From: Ancylostoma caninum
Lineage: Eukaryota > Nematoda > Chromadorea > Rhabditida > Ancylostomatidae
DNA: 64,000 nucleotides
Reading direction: 5' to 3'
NCBI GenBank assembly: GCA_037903475.1
Contig: JBAJFG010000457.1
Location: forward strand, 1-64,000
The translations under genes and the position numbers were made by a program. Positions 1 to 11,800 of this stretch are shown here, piece by piece; within the stretch, counting starts at the first letter, position 1; each line of letters opens with the position of its first letter. The notes beneath the pieces were generated by a model. It made no database searches, was not told where the DNA came from, and was given only the letters and a program-made list of their open reading frames with translations.

Positions 1-2090
1 TTCTTCGTTCCTATTGAATGATTTTCCTCTTCCTACTCACGACACGGGCGGTTCTTTCAGTTTTTTTTTTCTGTTTTTTTTTTAAATTTCGTCTCTCATA
101 ATCGTCATCATCATCTGTCTCAATTCCACTTTTCTCATTCTCATTGTCATACATTAAGGCATGTCATCTTTTTCCAGAACGAAAATATGCACAGTTGTTG
201 GCACCTAAGCGAAGCTCACGTTTACCAGTACATACTCGGCTTTATTGGTCTGTACTCGGTTGGCACCCATATCAACCTAATATGCTTGCAAAAATCAGCA
301 AATTTATGAAAACTCAGTGGAAGGAGCGCTGCGAATCTAGTGTCTATTCTCTGTTTTGATTTTTTCGCCTGTTTCGTAGCCCCTCTGGAATCGTTTGAAT
401 AAAGGAAAGTATTAAAAATTAAAACAAAGAAAATTAAATAGCTCACACCTCTTGTAGGTGAAGATTTCGATTTTAGAGTCTCACCCATTTTTGTTTTAAC
501 CAAATGTGCTACGGCTCTTTTATGGTCGGTACTTTTTCGTCACTCTCAGAAGAATTTGAACAATTTTTTAAGAGCAAATTATTGTGGCATTTCGGACACT
601 TCGTATCCACGGATCACTGGGATCTGTCAAATGAATACCAACACTTGCGTAACTTTTGGTGTTTTACACATTTTCTGCCTATAGCTCACTCAAAATCCTA
701 CCTATTTCTTTGATCTATCGAGACCTGAGAAGGGATCCGACCATTTTTCTTCCCGAATTCTTGCAATAGGAAACACATCATACATCCTCCAATCTCTACA
801 TAGAAGAAGCTCAGTATTCCCGCCTATCAGGGTTTCACATGTGGGAATCACAGAAAAAGGCATGTACGTGACATTTTTTTTTTGGAGAAACCCGATATCC
901 AAAGAACGTGCGACACCGTGGAGCATAAATCCCCGGATGCATGCGAGCGAAAAAGCGTCGCCACATCGTTCCACAGCCGAGTTCGGCGAGCGTCAGCACT
1001 GCTTTCTCGCGCTTCGTCAAAATGTCGTCAGCGGTTGTGCAAAGAGCGGGAACGCGAATGCTGTCAGCGCTTTTTTCTGGACGAGGTGCGAATAAAAGTG
1101 AATGAATAATGGATTGAGCGACCGACTTGGGCTAGTCTTGGTAAATTCTCAGGTTTCGCATAAGGGAGACAAATGCTGACGAATCGCACTTCATTTTTTG
1201 CAGGTCTATTATTAAGGCGAAAAAGGCGACATCAAATCCATGTAAAGGTCTAATCAGTAGGTGGTTACTAGGTAGTTTAAGAGTTTTGTGGAGTGTTTTA
1301 TGGAATCTTGAAAGTACAAGCTACATGCTTGCTGAAGCATTTCACGCTAGTCTCCCCTTGGACCACTCGTATGACTACCGACTCCTTGCTTTCTTCCAAG
1401 CCAAATCAAGTGTTTTCGGTTGGGTGATCTGTGGAGACCATTGCATTCTTCCATTCTTATTTATTACTTGTTTATTTTCTTCATCGCAAGCAGTATTTTA
1501 AGTATGTCTTTTCTGTAAAGAGCTCAATCGACCCTATTGCCCTATTAAATTCAACCGTTATTGGACCACACACAGAGTTAACTGTCTTTCTTCCTTACTG
1601 CGTACAAAGTTCCGTGTAGTAGTAAATTTGTCATCAATCCTAGTTCTTTTTCCGATTATGCTGTTATATTTTGCGAAGATTGTATGTTTAATGTTGTAAA
1701 AGCGATAAATCACATGCTTCTCACAGCGAGATTCAGTGCAGCGACCATTATTGCATATTATTGGTGGTGTAATGCCATATTCCCTGGATCTGTGCCGAGT
1801 GAATTTTTCCAGAAACCATGTGCACCATCCTTATATGCACATTCTCTCCGAAATCTCACGCTTCTCGGCATTTTCTGCTTTTTCTAAGCGCTCAGCAGCT
1901 TCCTTCGGGTCTGCCTCGTTTTCTTTTCCTCATGGTTTGAATTTTGTTAACCACTGCTCCTCCCAATCATGGAAATTTTATTCGCATCACATTATGTTTG
2001 TCATTTTCCCAATTCACAGTGTTTTTCGCTATCCCTTTTCTATTTTCCTGCTTTCCACAACTTTCTCGATTTCCCCACACACTCCTGCCC
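1..2090. other. Upstream intergenic sequence, no gene seen
   Basis: AT-rich sequence upstream of pde-4 with homopolymer T runs near 60-85 and 870. Only short open frames without protein character occur, and I recognise no coding, RNA or repeat feature. CpG content rises from about 2090 on, as the first exon of pde-4 approaches. Confidence 0.6.
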
Positions 2091-2537
2091 TCAACGTGCA
2101 TGTTGTTCTTGCTCTCGATGTGAACTCCAATGCTCATGATCAGTTTTTGCCGGCGTCGTCACGAACACGACTCGGCACTCTGTTGACTCGCCCTCGAGTC
2201 TGTCGCTCGTTTTTGCCGCGATCTGCTCCATTTTGACGGGCATTCGACGGCTTCTTATGACGCGGCGTCGCCGAGATTCCACACGTTTGCAGACGTCACG
2301 ACACGAGCGCCGCAGATCGCATGACGATGACAACTCGCCGACACACCGTGTGGTTCGTTCCCGGCTCGAGAAGGTGGGTCAGTGCGCGCGCGACGCGGCG
2401 GCTTCTCAGACGGGACGGGGTCGCGAGTGCGAGCCGGGGGGTGTGCCCTGGGGCGATCCGCGTGCGTGTGTGTGAAGGGCTTGAGAGTGCAGAGAGCTGG
2501 AGTGGGGGGTAGCGATCGAGAGGAAGGCGAGAGCAGT
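2091..2537 (+). promoter_or_regulatory. pde-4: CpG-rich 5' flank / 5' UTR of the long pde-4 isoform
   Basis: The sequence switches sharply from AT-rich to CpG-rich and ends at the ATG at 2538. A CRE-like site (AGACGTCA, read TGACGTCT on the minus strand) lies at 2291-2298. The frame of exon 1 stays open upstream to an ATG at 2382, so part of this block could be coding in some transcripts. That extension is low-complexity and basic, so I treat it as 5' UTR or promoter. No TATA box or transcription start can be fixed from sequence alone. Confidence 0.4.
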
Positions 2538-2821
2538 ATGCCGCGTCGGCGTGGCGGGTTTGGGCTGGCCAGCCTGCGCCGGGAGCTGCACCTCCACAAT
2601 CTGTTCCGTGATTCGCCGCGACGCGACGATTCCGCGTCGTCGCAACGTGACACCACTAGCCTGCCTGTAAGCGCGACGTTTAGCGCGCATCTGACGCCCT
2701 CGTCAGCGACGTCGGTGCACGCGCGTCGCGAGTCCTTCCTGTACCGGCCGTCGGAAGACCCGCGCGATGTCGCGCAACGGCCGGTCAGTCGCGCCAGCTC
2801 GATCGCCTCCAACGACCACGG
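2538..2821 (+). CDS. pde-4: pde-4 exon 1 (long-form N terminus, start of UCR1)
   Basis: Residues 1-94 plus two bases of codon 95. It begins MPRRRGGFG, runs through an Arg/Ser-rich linker, and carries the UCR1 hallmark RRESFLYR at residues 63-70, where Ser66 is the conserved PKA site, followed by [10 protein letters not shown]. The donor is GG|GTACGT (phase 2). The ATG at 2538 was chosen because protein-like sequence begins there; an in-frame ATG at 2382 is the alternative. Confidence 0.85.
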
Positions 2822-5800
2822 GTACGTTTCACGTCTCTCTTTCTGTGTCTTGTGTGTTTACGCTCGCCTGTGCTTGAATAATCGCATTTCGTAGTGATTA
2901 GAATGGAACAGCATCGAATTTTCCGCTGTCCTAAGCATTTCCGCGGGGCAGGGTTCTTTTGCGTTCAAACGCTGCTCACTTGGGTGACGCTTCGAAGGAC
3001 AGCATGACTGTCATTACGCTTATACCGCCGTCCTCTCATCTGTGTGAAACGTGCTGATCTAATTTGCCAGGCAGGGGAAAGCCACTTGTCGCTGAGAAGT
3101 AACGCGTTTCTGAATGTGCAGTGTACGCGTGGTGTTAAACAGCTCCGAATTGCTTTTTGCTGTCTAACTGCTGCTTTTAAAGCGATCCTCTTCCCGGCTC
3201 ACTTACTGCTGCACAGGTAGCGTGTCATAAATGTTTTGACAAATGTCCGGGGAAAAACTGGCATTGTGTGGCGCGAAAGTTGCTTTGAGCACACAGAGCG
3301 CTGGCCGGCCGCCGGGTGGTGTCGAGAAGAGATCTCAGCGGAAGATGGCATGTTGATTAATACTGCTCGGGTAGCGGCAGTTGCTTCCATCGATTCGACA
3401 CCAGACAATATAGCATTGTTCGGGGCCACGATCCGAAATCTCCACTCTTCCGGAAAAAAATCGCAAGCAACTTTGTCCCTCTGTCCAACCAGCCATATTT
3501 TAGGGTGAAAAGATGCATCCCACTTGGGGTAGATGCCTCCTTAGCTAGGCGAACGCTCAAAAATTGTGGTTTTACACATGAATGCCTTTGGCCGAAATTA
3601 CGCGCAGCTATTTGCTATTCATCGCTGGCGGCCTATGAACAACACCGGCAGTTCCGCCGAGGCGCTCGCCCGTGACCCTGGCCGAGCACAATGCAGTCGG
3701 CACCGGGGGCCATATGGGACCACGCGGATGCATGACGTGATGACGCAGGCGCATGACGTCGGCGGGCGGCCAGCGGCTCGGCCGCCAAACGTCGATCCAA
3801 CTGCTTCGTTCGCCACTATCCTGCAGAGAGCCGTACAACTGCCTTACAACAGTGTCGAGTACTCGAGCAGCGGCAGGTGCAGGTTCGCGACGGCGGCGTA
3901 ACCGGGTGTTTTGCTGCTGGGGTGGTGTCTCTGGACGAGGAGCGGCTCCAAGCAGCGCTGGGGTCCTTTTTATACTCGGTTATGGATGTCACGCGCAGAG
4001 GACAACGAGCACCACCTTGTGTTGTCAAGTGCTCGCGTTAACTAGAACATTCCTCTCCACTGGTTGCGAGCGCTGCTTGGTGTAAGTGAATGTGATGGGA
4101 TGAGGATCCTTGTATATCCTCCGGAAAATGATAACTCACGTGAAAAGTCAAAGTAGAAGTCAGGTAATTTTCGAGCGGAATTTGGGTAATCATCTCCATT
4201 TTTCACTGGAGATTTACCTATTAATATAGAGAACCTTTTTCATTCAGGAAAAGGGGCTTAGTCATTATGAAAAAGCCAGATAAGGATAACATCAATACAA
4301 TCAAGAAATGAGAGGAAAAATAGAAAATTTGCCCCAGAAATTTCATGGAAGTGTTCCAGAATTAAATATTGGTAGGTGAATAACTGGCAGGAGATATTTT
4401 AACATATTTTCTCCAGTTTTAATTCATAATATCCCATATTTATTATTCTCCCTGACCCACCTACGTGTGCGTGAATGAAGTAAAATAATTTATCGAAATA
4501 AATCCGAGAAAAATTTTTGAAAGTTTCCACTGATGGCTCTGAGGCAGCATCAGCGAAGTGAGGAGGAAATATTGGAAGGATAATCAATAGTCTTGAAAAA
4601 TACATGATCTGAATAATCTCAAATAATCCCATGATCCAAGTATTCTTAAATAATCCCTAAAAAAATTAATTTTTCTTGAAATCCTTACTCACAATCTCTT
4701 TGATAGAGACTAATAGGTTTGAATGGGCGCATCTTTCCACTTTCAAGAAAAAAAAAACATTGCAATTATACTGAAATCAATGTTATTTATAATGTTTCAG
4801 GATAGAGCGCAGCATTTTTTCTTGAAAAATGGCTCCTTGAAAAAGAATACGTGTTTATATTCTCGGTTTAATGACATTTAACGATCCTCTGATACAAGTT
4901 CTTTCTTCAAAAAAATCATTTCGGCTGTGTTCCCTCGTGGCCAGGTATTGACCTCAATTGTTTTTTGGAGTTCTGTACATAGAGAAGTTTTACAAGTGAT
5001 GTTCTGATGTTCTTCTCAAAAGTGGTGAAGGAAGAAAATTATTTTTAAATTTAATTTTGAACAATTTTACTTATGGCTTTACCCCTTTTCATTTCGTGCC
5101 TCTGAGCGCATTTTCCTGCACGCTTTACTAGACATCAAGAAATCTCATTCAGCAAACCGACAACCCCATTGCACCCCTGTAATCTCGGCATTTTGGTGGG
5201 CTGTTCGCGATTCGCCGCGCGCCGGGATCTGACGACGAGACGTAACCGCCATGTGTTATTGCTCGAGTCAAAGCGCACTTTGATTTTGTTGCGCTGTCGC
5301 TGCTGGTCCGCCCTCAAAAACGAGGATTTTCAGTTCCAGAACGATCGACACCTCCGGCTCATGACTTGCCTGCTGCTGCTGCTGCTGCTGCTGCCGCTCC
5401 GTTGCTGATACTGCACCTCTGACAGCGCTCGACTTCGGCGTGTTCGCCGAGCGCACTGCACTTATTCTTTCCGTTATTTTTGGCTGTTCATGCCCTTCCG
5501 CCAAGCACGGGGCGTCGTGTTCCCATGGATCGGTGCTGTTGCTCGGATGCTGTGAATCTGCGTACCCAGCCCGGTTGTCCGTGACGCGGCGAGTGTCGCG
5601 TTGACGCAGTTTATCACGAATTCAGCTTATCACTTGCATTGTTCGTTTCGTTCGCTCTCTGCTCGCTATTCTTCCCCCGCGACTTCTCCATCGAGCGCAA
5701 AATGATTCGCAGAACGCAAAGCTCCAAAGTCCACTTCAACGTGAACGTCAACAGGCAGCACTCTTATCCTCCTCGCAGCTCCGAGTAAGTTCTTCCCTAT

Positions 5801-8800
5801 TGAGCGTGTGAACTGGCGGCTAGTTCTCTTCACAGCTGGTATTCAGGCTCGCCAGGAGACGTCACAGCTTTTTCCAGGCTGCCAAAGAGGAGAGCGGCAG
5901 CATCGTTTCGAGGTAAAGCGTTTGCCTGTGTTTTGAACGTGCTGAAGAGCTGTTGCCTCGACGTATGCAGACGTTTCACGACACAGCGGGCGCTGGATAA
6001 TGAGATCCGAGGAGCCGAAGCTGCTATGTAGACGCAATTGACCACTCGGGGCTCAGCGCCTGCATGTAACTTGAGCGCCAGTGTTCCACAGCAATCTCAA
6101 CGCTGTACCGTGACATCATACTCAAGACTGGGGAGATCCTTGGTCACGCACCGGGGTCACCCCATAGTGGGGCTTAGAGCTGCGTCTTGTTGGACACCGG
6201 CTCGTCAACTGCAGAACCGTTTTTCAGTTGTTTGCGCGCTTTTCGGTAATGGGTTTTCCTCGCTTTGGGGGATTTCCATTGGGATTCGAGCTCTATCCAC
6301 GATGGATCCATGGTAGCGTGGTCTTGTGTTCGTTTAGGTTCTGCTGCGACCTCATCATACCTAGCATTAAATGTACAAACCCCAATTTTCCAGGATTTTT
6401 CGTATTAGGACCCAAATCTCGGTGCTTATTAAAGTTCGTTTTTTAAGACTTTCAAATATTTTCTGATCACCCCCTGACCAGCTCATCGTAGACCTTTTCC
6501 GCCTCGATGACGATTTGAAACGTGCCTCGCGTCGAGCGGGAGTGCATTTGGGTTTGTCCTCATTGCCATAGAAGCACAAAGTGCGCCAGGGTAATTGCTG
6601 CATAGAAAAAGGCCTTCTCATTCGAGGAATGAATTGATACGCACGGTGTCATTCTACATCTGCCCGAGCGCATTAGCAATGGTTGTGGGAAAATATCGAC
6701 GAGTAGACCTTTATGCACACAGTTTCCTTGCTAAGTAATCTGCATTATGCGACAACCCCCTGTACTATTTAATTTTTTTATTTATTATATTTACTTACTT
6801 ATTTGATACTCACACAAATGACCGTGCATGACAATGTCGGGAACAAAATTAGATGAAAACAGGAGCTGATTAACATACGAGACGCTAGCGAGGGTTTTTG
6901 ATTGACATTTAAAAGGAACTAATAACAAATGAAGTAACAACATTCAAACTGTGAGAGCGGTGGTAGAGACCAGTCAGAGGCAGTAGTGTTCTATATACCT
7001 ACGAATGCGGATTGTTTATTTTTTAAACTGAATTCCATTGTAAAACCGCATAAATCATGAATTCGTTATGGTAAAGGTGTTGACTACGTGGGTGGTCCCG
7101 AAGCATGTAACGCAAGTGACGTCACCGGCGTTTAATAAACTGGGTAACGTCGATTTCAACAATGACAGTACTTCATGTGATGCGTGTTGAAGCAGGACGA
7201 GTGGTTCACCTGACTCTTATCTTACTTTTTCCTTTTAGATATGAGCATTAAGGTAGTAATACGTAATCAGTTGGTTCCCTCACTTTTGTGCCCTGTCAGG
7301 TTTTTCGAGGTTGTTCTGGAATTTTCTATTCACATATGAAATGCGCCAGCAAGAGTCTATTACAGCACTATTAAATTACCAGTGCTGTATTACTGTTTTA
7401 CAACCAATGCTTACTCCAAATTTGTCTCTTATATTTCGTTACAGTTATTAAGGACAATAATACAAAAAAAAAACTAGTTAACCATTCGACCTTTACGTTT
7501 GGACCCTGTTCAACCCTCAAGAGTTTTGGAAATGCATTAGACACACCTTATTTTATGGATCTTTGCTTAGGAATGGCGGGAACATCTGCAGGACATAGTG
7601 CTTTTGTGCTGTTTCAATACTCACATGCAGCTTGCAACCCTTGGACCTCAATGTTGCTTTTCCATGATACGATTTTATACAATTCCAAGTTTCGAGGATA
7701 TCTGTGAGATAGACATCAAGAAAAGCAATTGGATCGATGAGCCAGAAACTTCTAAGAAACGTAAGTACCCACTTGAAAAGTTGGTTTTTGGCTCTAGCGC
7801 AGTCGGCAGTGCCATCATGTAACTTACGTCACTTCAGCTCATAGCGAACTCGGGAAATGTGAAAAGAAAATGATGACTTCTAGAAATTTTCTTTAGTCAT
7901 TGTTCGGTGGGGTATAGTGTTCGTGAAACATGCATAATTGTGAAGAAATTAGAGAAAGAGAGAACGCGAGAAATATAGCCAGAAATAAGAGAGAACGCGA
8001 GAAATATAGCCAGAAATACTCAACCATCGTCATACATGCGTGCCAGTGGCGGATGGAGAGGTGAAGAAGAGGAAGGGGGGAGGTGAGGGGGTCACCAAAT
8101 TTTTAAAAATTGTTGTAGAAATCGCCAAAATAGCTTGAGTTAGCTTATTTTCTATTCTTGTTTCAAAATCATTATGTGAACGTTCACTTTTAATAATCCG
8201 AATTTGAAACCGTCTCTTTGATATAATAGCTTCAATCAAAGCTACGCCCTTTCCGGGCCGCCCCCCCCCTCCAAAAAAAAAATTCTGCGTCTATTCTGAT
8301 ACGTACGGTGCTGTGACGGTAGATGACAGCTCCTTTCGATCCCAAAAATTTCGCATATTGGAAATTTTTTCAATCCAGACGCAGGAAGGATCGATGCTGT
8401 TGATCCGGCATCGATACGATTCTCATCGAAGCACCCATGTCTCACAAATGCGTTTTCTTTAGGAATCTCATTCTGCAATGAGTGCAATTTCTGGAGTTAT
8501 AACGTCTGGCGGGCAGGTTGGCAGCAGCTGTCTCCTTAGCTATAAAATCTACGAGCTTGCAAAAAGTCACCATGCCATCTCCCTCCTAAAGAATCTAAAG
8601 CTGGAAGCAGAACCGAAAACTTCACACCATCGAAGAAATTTTTTTAAAAAATGCTCTGCTAGTAGGAGCAACGATGGATCTATAAATACGACTGATAATC
8701 TCACGTGTGCCGCAGTTTAAATCTATAATTTCACCACTTTTTTGGCCTCTTATGACCATTCTGTGGTCCTCTCTTAATTTACCCTTCTTGCATTCTGATT

Positions 8801-11800
8801 TATCACGGTGTATATGATAAATAAATAAATTACGAAGAAAGCCTGGGCAAGATTCATCAGACGTCTTCCGGCCTACAATGAAGTGTACACGTTCACAACC
8901 ATTTCGTTGCTGAACCACTGCAGACGCTTGTTTCGTGCACGGCTTCCGTCTCTCCTCATGAACAGTTGTGCAATTTGGTGCGTTGAGCTTCTTTACAGCG
9001 ACTTTTTCTCTAAATTGCTTTACATTTCTGCGAGCGCTGGATGAGGCTATGGTGCAGGGGGAGGGGGCTTTCTCCAGAACTTCGTTCCTCCTGAATTTTC
9101 AAATTCTCCGTTTCGTCGTAAATTCCTTGAGTTCATGCCATGCCTTCAAGACTGCTTTCTGTCATTTTTTTTTGTTTCTCTGCTGTCTAGTACCGGAAGG
9201 AAATAGTTACATAGTTGTATTTGGTTGTACACATAAGAGAGTACAATTGTTTCTGGATGCAGATGGAGAAATACCCAACTTGGACATAGCTTCACTTCAA
9301 TTTTCGTTCGAGCGTCGAGGAAAACACAATTGCCTCTTTCGCTCACTGTTTCTAATGATTCGGGGCTCGGCTGACTTCTCTGACAATCTTCGTGATAAGC
9401 TGGAATTGACATTTCTATGAAAATTTTATCTTTCTGTGTATTCATTTATTTATTCGTGCACTCGCAAGTAGGTCCACCATTAAAAAAACAAAGCTAGTGA
9501 AAAAAAAAACTTGCGAAACCTTGCGAAAACTGTCCAGTTCTCCATTTCCCACCCACCAGAATGGTAGAAATCTTGCCTTCTACATTGGAATGTTAACTAT
9601 GAAAAGTACTTGAGACTTCAATTAACTTTAAAATTTCAATGCTTTTGTTTGGTTTCCATTTTTTAGATTGGTACTTTATTGCCATTGATAAACACAATAA
9701 GAGTATCCCCAGACTTCGCCAGTTCATAGTGAATAGAAATGAACCGGCGATATAAGAGATAAGGATCGTGGAAATGATACGTATCGATTGCACGTTACAT
9801 CGCCATGGATCGCTGGCGAAGTCTGGGGATACTCTAAGCCCTCAAGATACTAGGAATTAAAGCCAGACGTGCAAACATGGTTGTTAAAGGAACGTTGCCC
9901 TACAAATTGCAGGTATAATGTAGCGAAAAACACATGTACAATTAGCTGATAAAAGAAGTTCTGAACTTACAAAAAGTCGATCAAAATATACATGAGTTCT
10001 ATAGTAGCAGTTTTGTCTACGTGCTCACAGCCTCAGGAAACGTAAGAACCGTGTTCTGCATGAGATGGAAAAATGGAAATCCGATGATTAAGACATGGGT
10101 GCTCGTGCAAAACACGGTTTTTTGAAGTAAGTTGTCTATATCAGGCATGGTTAAATCCATGCAGAACCCATGCAGAACACGAACCTCGTGTTATCCTATG
10201 CACAAATGCCGTGCATAATTCATGAAAATCGCACGGTTCTTGCAGTCTCATGCAGAATTGATGCACACTCATGTAAAACATGGTTTCTAGGTTTCCTGAG
10301 GTTCAGCTACAAATTACCATTTACGTTGAAATCCAGAAAATTACGACTCGTAAATGAAATCTTGCATCTGTGGTGTAGCCTAAGCTATCTTTTTAGGCCC
10401 GTTCCTTCTCCGAGATTTTCCTGATTGCTCTACGTGTGTCAAGACAGGCATGTTCAGACATCTGAGGAAGCCACTTTTTATTAAGCATAATCTTCTCGAG
10501 CCCATCCTAATGAAACAGGTCGTCAAGAATTCTCAAAAAAATTCTCATCCGCATTCTTCACCTGTGCCGACCCATGCACTTAGCATTGCAAGCGAAATCG
10601 GGGACGAAACGAATATATGGAAGATTTGATAGTAGAGAACTACTTCCAGATCGTGACTTCTCGACAATGATGCAGGTCTTCTTGTAGTTTGCCACGAAAT
10701 TCTTTCGAATCTTGCACTGAAATCTTCATTAAAATTACTTTTGGAGTGTAATAAAGTCGCATTTACAAAGCTATTTTTCATGCTATTTTCCGTAAACGTC
10801 TCGATTGGCCCCAAAAATCGCTCCAACCTAGTTTATGATCTGAAAACATGATTAAGCGTCCCCGTTGCACTTCTTTTCATTTATTTTTGACCTGTTAGGC
10901 TTCTAATGGTAAGATCTATCTCATTTTTTAACAGTTTTTATCAAGTCTTTTCTGTTTCAAAATCTTTCCAAAACCCAATTTTCACGAGAAGATGATGCTA
11001 AATCGATCTCACTGCCTTCTGTATGTATATATAAAAGTGAAAGTTCGTGAGTGTTTGTATGTTTGCATGTTCGAAATAGAAATCGCAGAGGATGGACCGA
11101 TCTGGACCAAATTTTGCATGTAAGTCCTTCAGGGGCCGGCGGGGGTTAGACTACTAGGTGTTAACATAAGTCCTTACGCTTTTTTAGTTGCGGTTTTCTC
11201 CTCCCAATTGCCATTTTTCTCTAACATGCAATACACCTTGTGCAAGCGCTTTTTTTCCTCTCCATCTCTATCATCAAGTGTTCACAGTGCTATTTGATTA
11301 TTCAATTTTTGGGCTTAAGAGGAAAAGCGCCAATTCGAGGAAAAACCCAATTTCCTCCTTGTATCCGATAGGGAGGAAGCATCCCATACTGTTTGAACGA
11401 TTAAGCTAGTAGAATGTAAACTCATGAGCACATCGTCAGTGGTTCTGTGGTGGCGGCAGTTTGACGATTTTTGAAAAGTGGGGTCCGACGTCACTATGGG
11501 GCAGGATGACTAGACCCTCGCGATTGGACTGTTTCAGCGGAATTACTTTAGACATTTGGTGGCTTTGAAAAGTATGATGTCCACCTAGACCATATGATTC
11601 CTTTGGAGCAATTCCTGGGTCTTCACGTTGGAAATTTCTTCGCTCGAAGTGGTTGGTGTCATCGGAACGAAATATGTCTTCTTTAATCTTAGAAAAGCGC
11701 TGATGACCAGCCATTTCAAGCAAAACGTCACTTTCATGCTCAGCACAGGTCACCTGGCCAGTTTTGATGGCCTTTCGAGCTTCAACTGGTTGACAGCATA

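Larger units (their letters stand above)
2822..5160. other. Intron 1 of pde-4, first part
   Basis: Apart from the CpG-rich block at 3566-4081, this stretch is ordinary AT-rich intron. The short frames at 3199-3560 on both strands show no domain. Nothing else can be supported. Confidence 0.5.

Noticed and set aside
1736..2236. 166-codon open frame on the plus strand upstream of pde-4
   Set aside because: Ser/Phe/His-rich low-complexity translation without domain features; runs from AT-rich intergenic into the CpG-rich promoter block. Probably chance.
8968..9420. 150-codon open frame in intron 1
   Set aside because: No recognisable family, no splice or promoter context, Phe/Leu/Ser-rich as expected from T-rich DNA.
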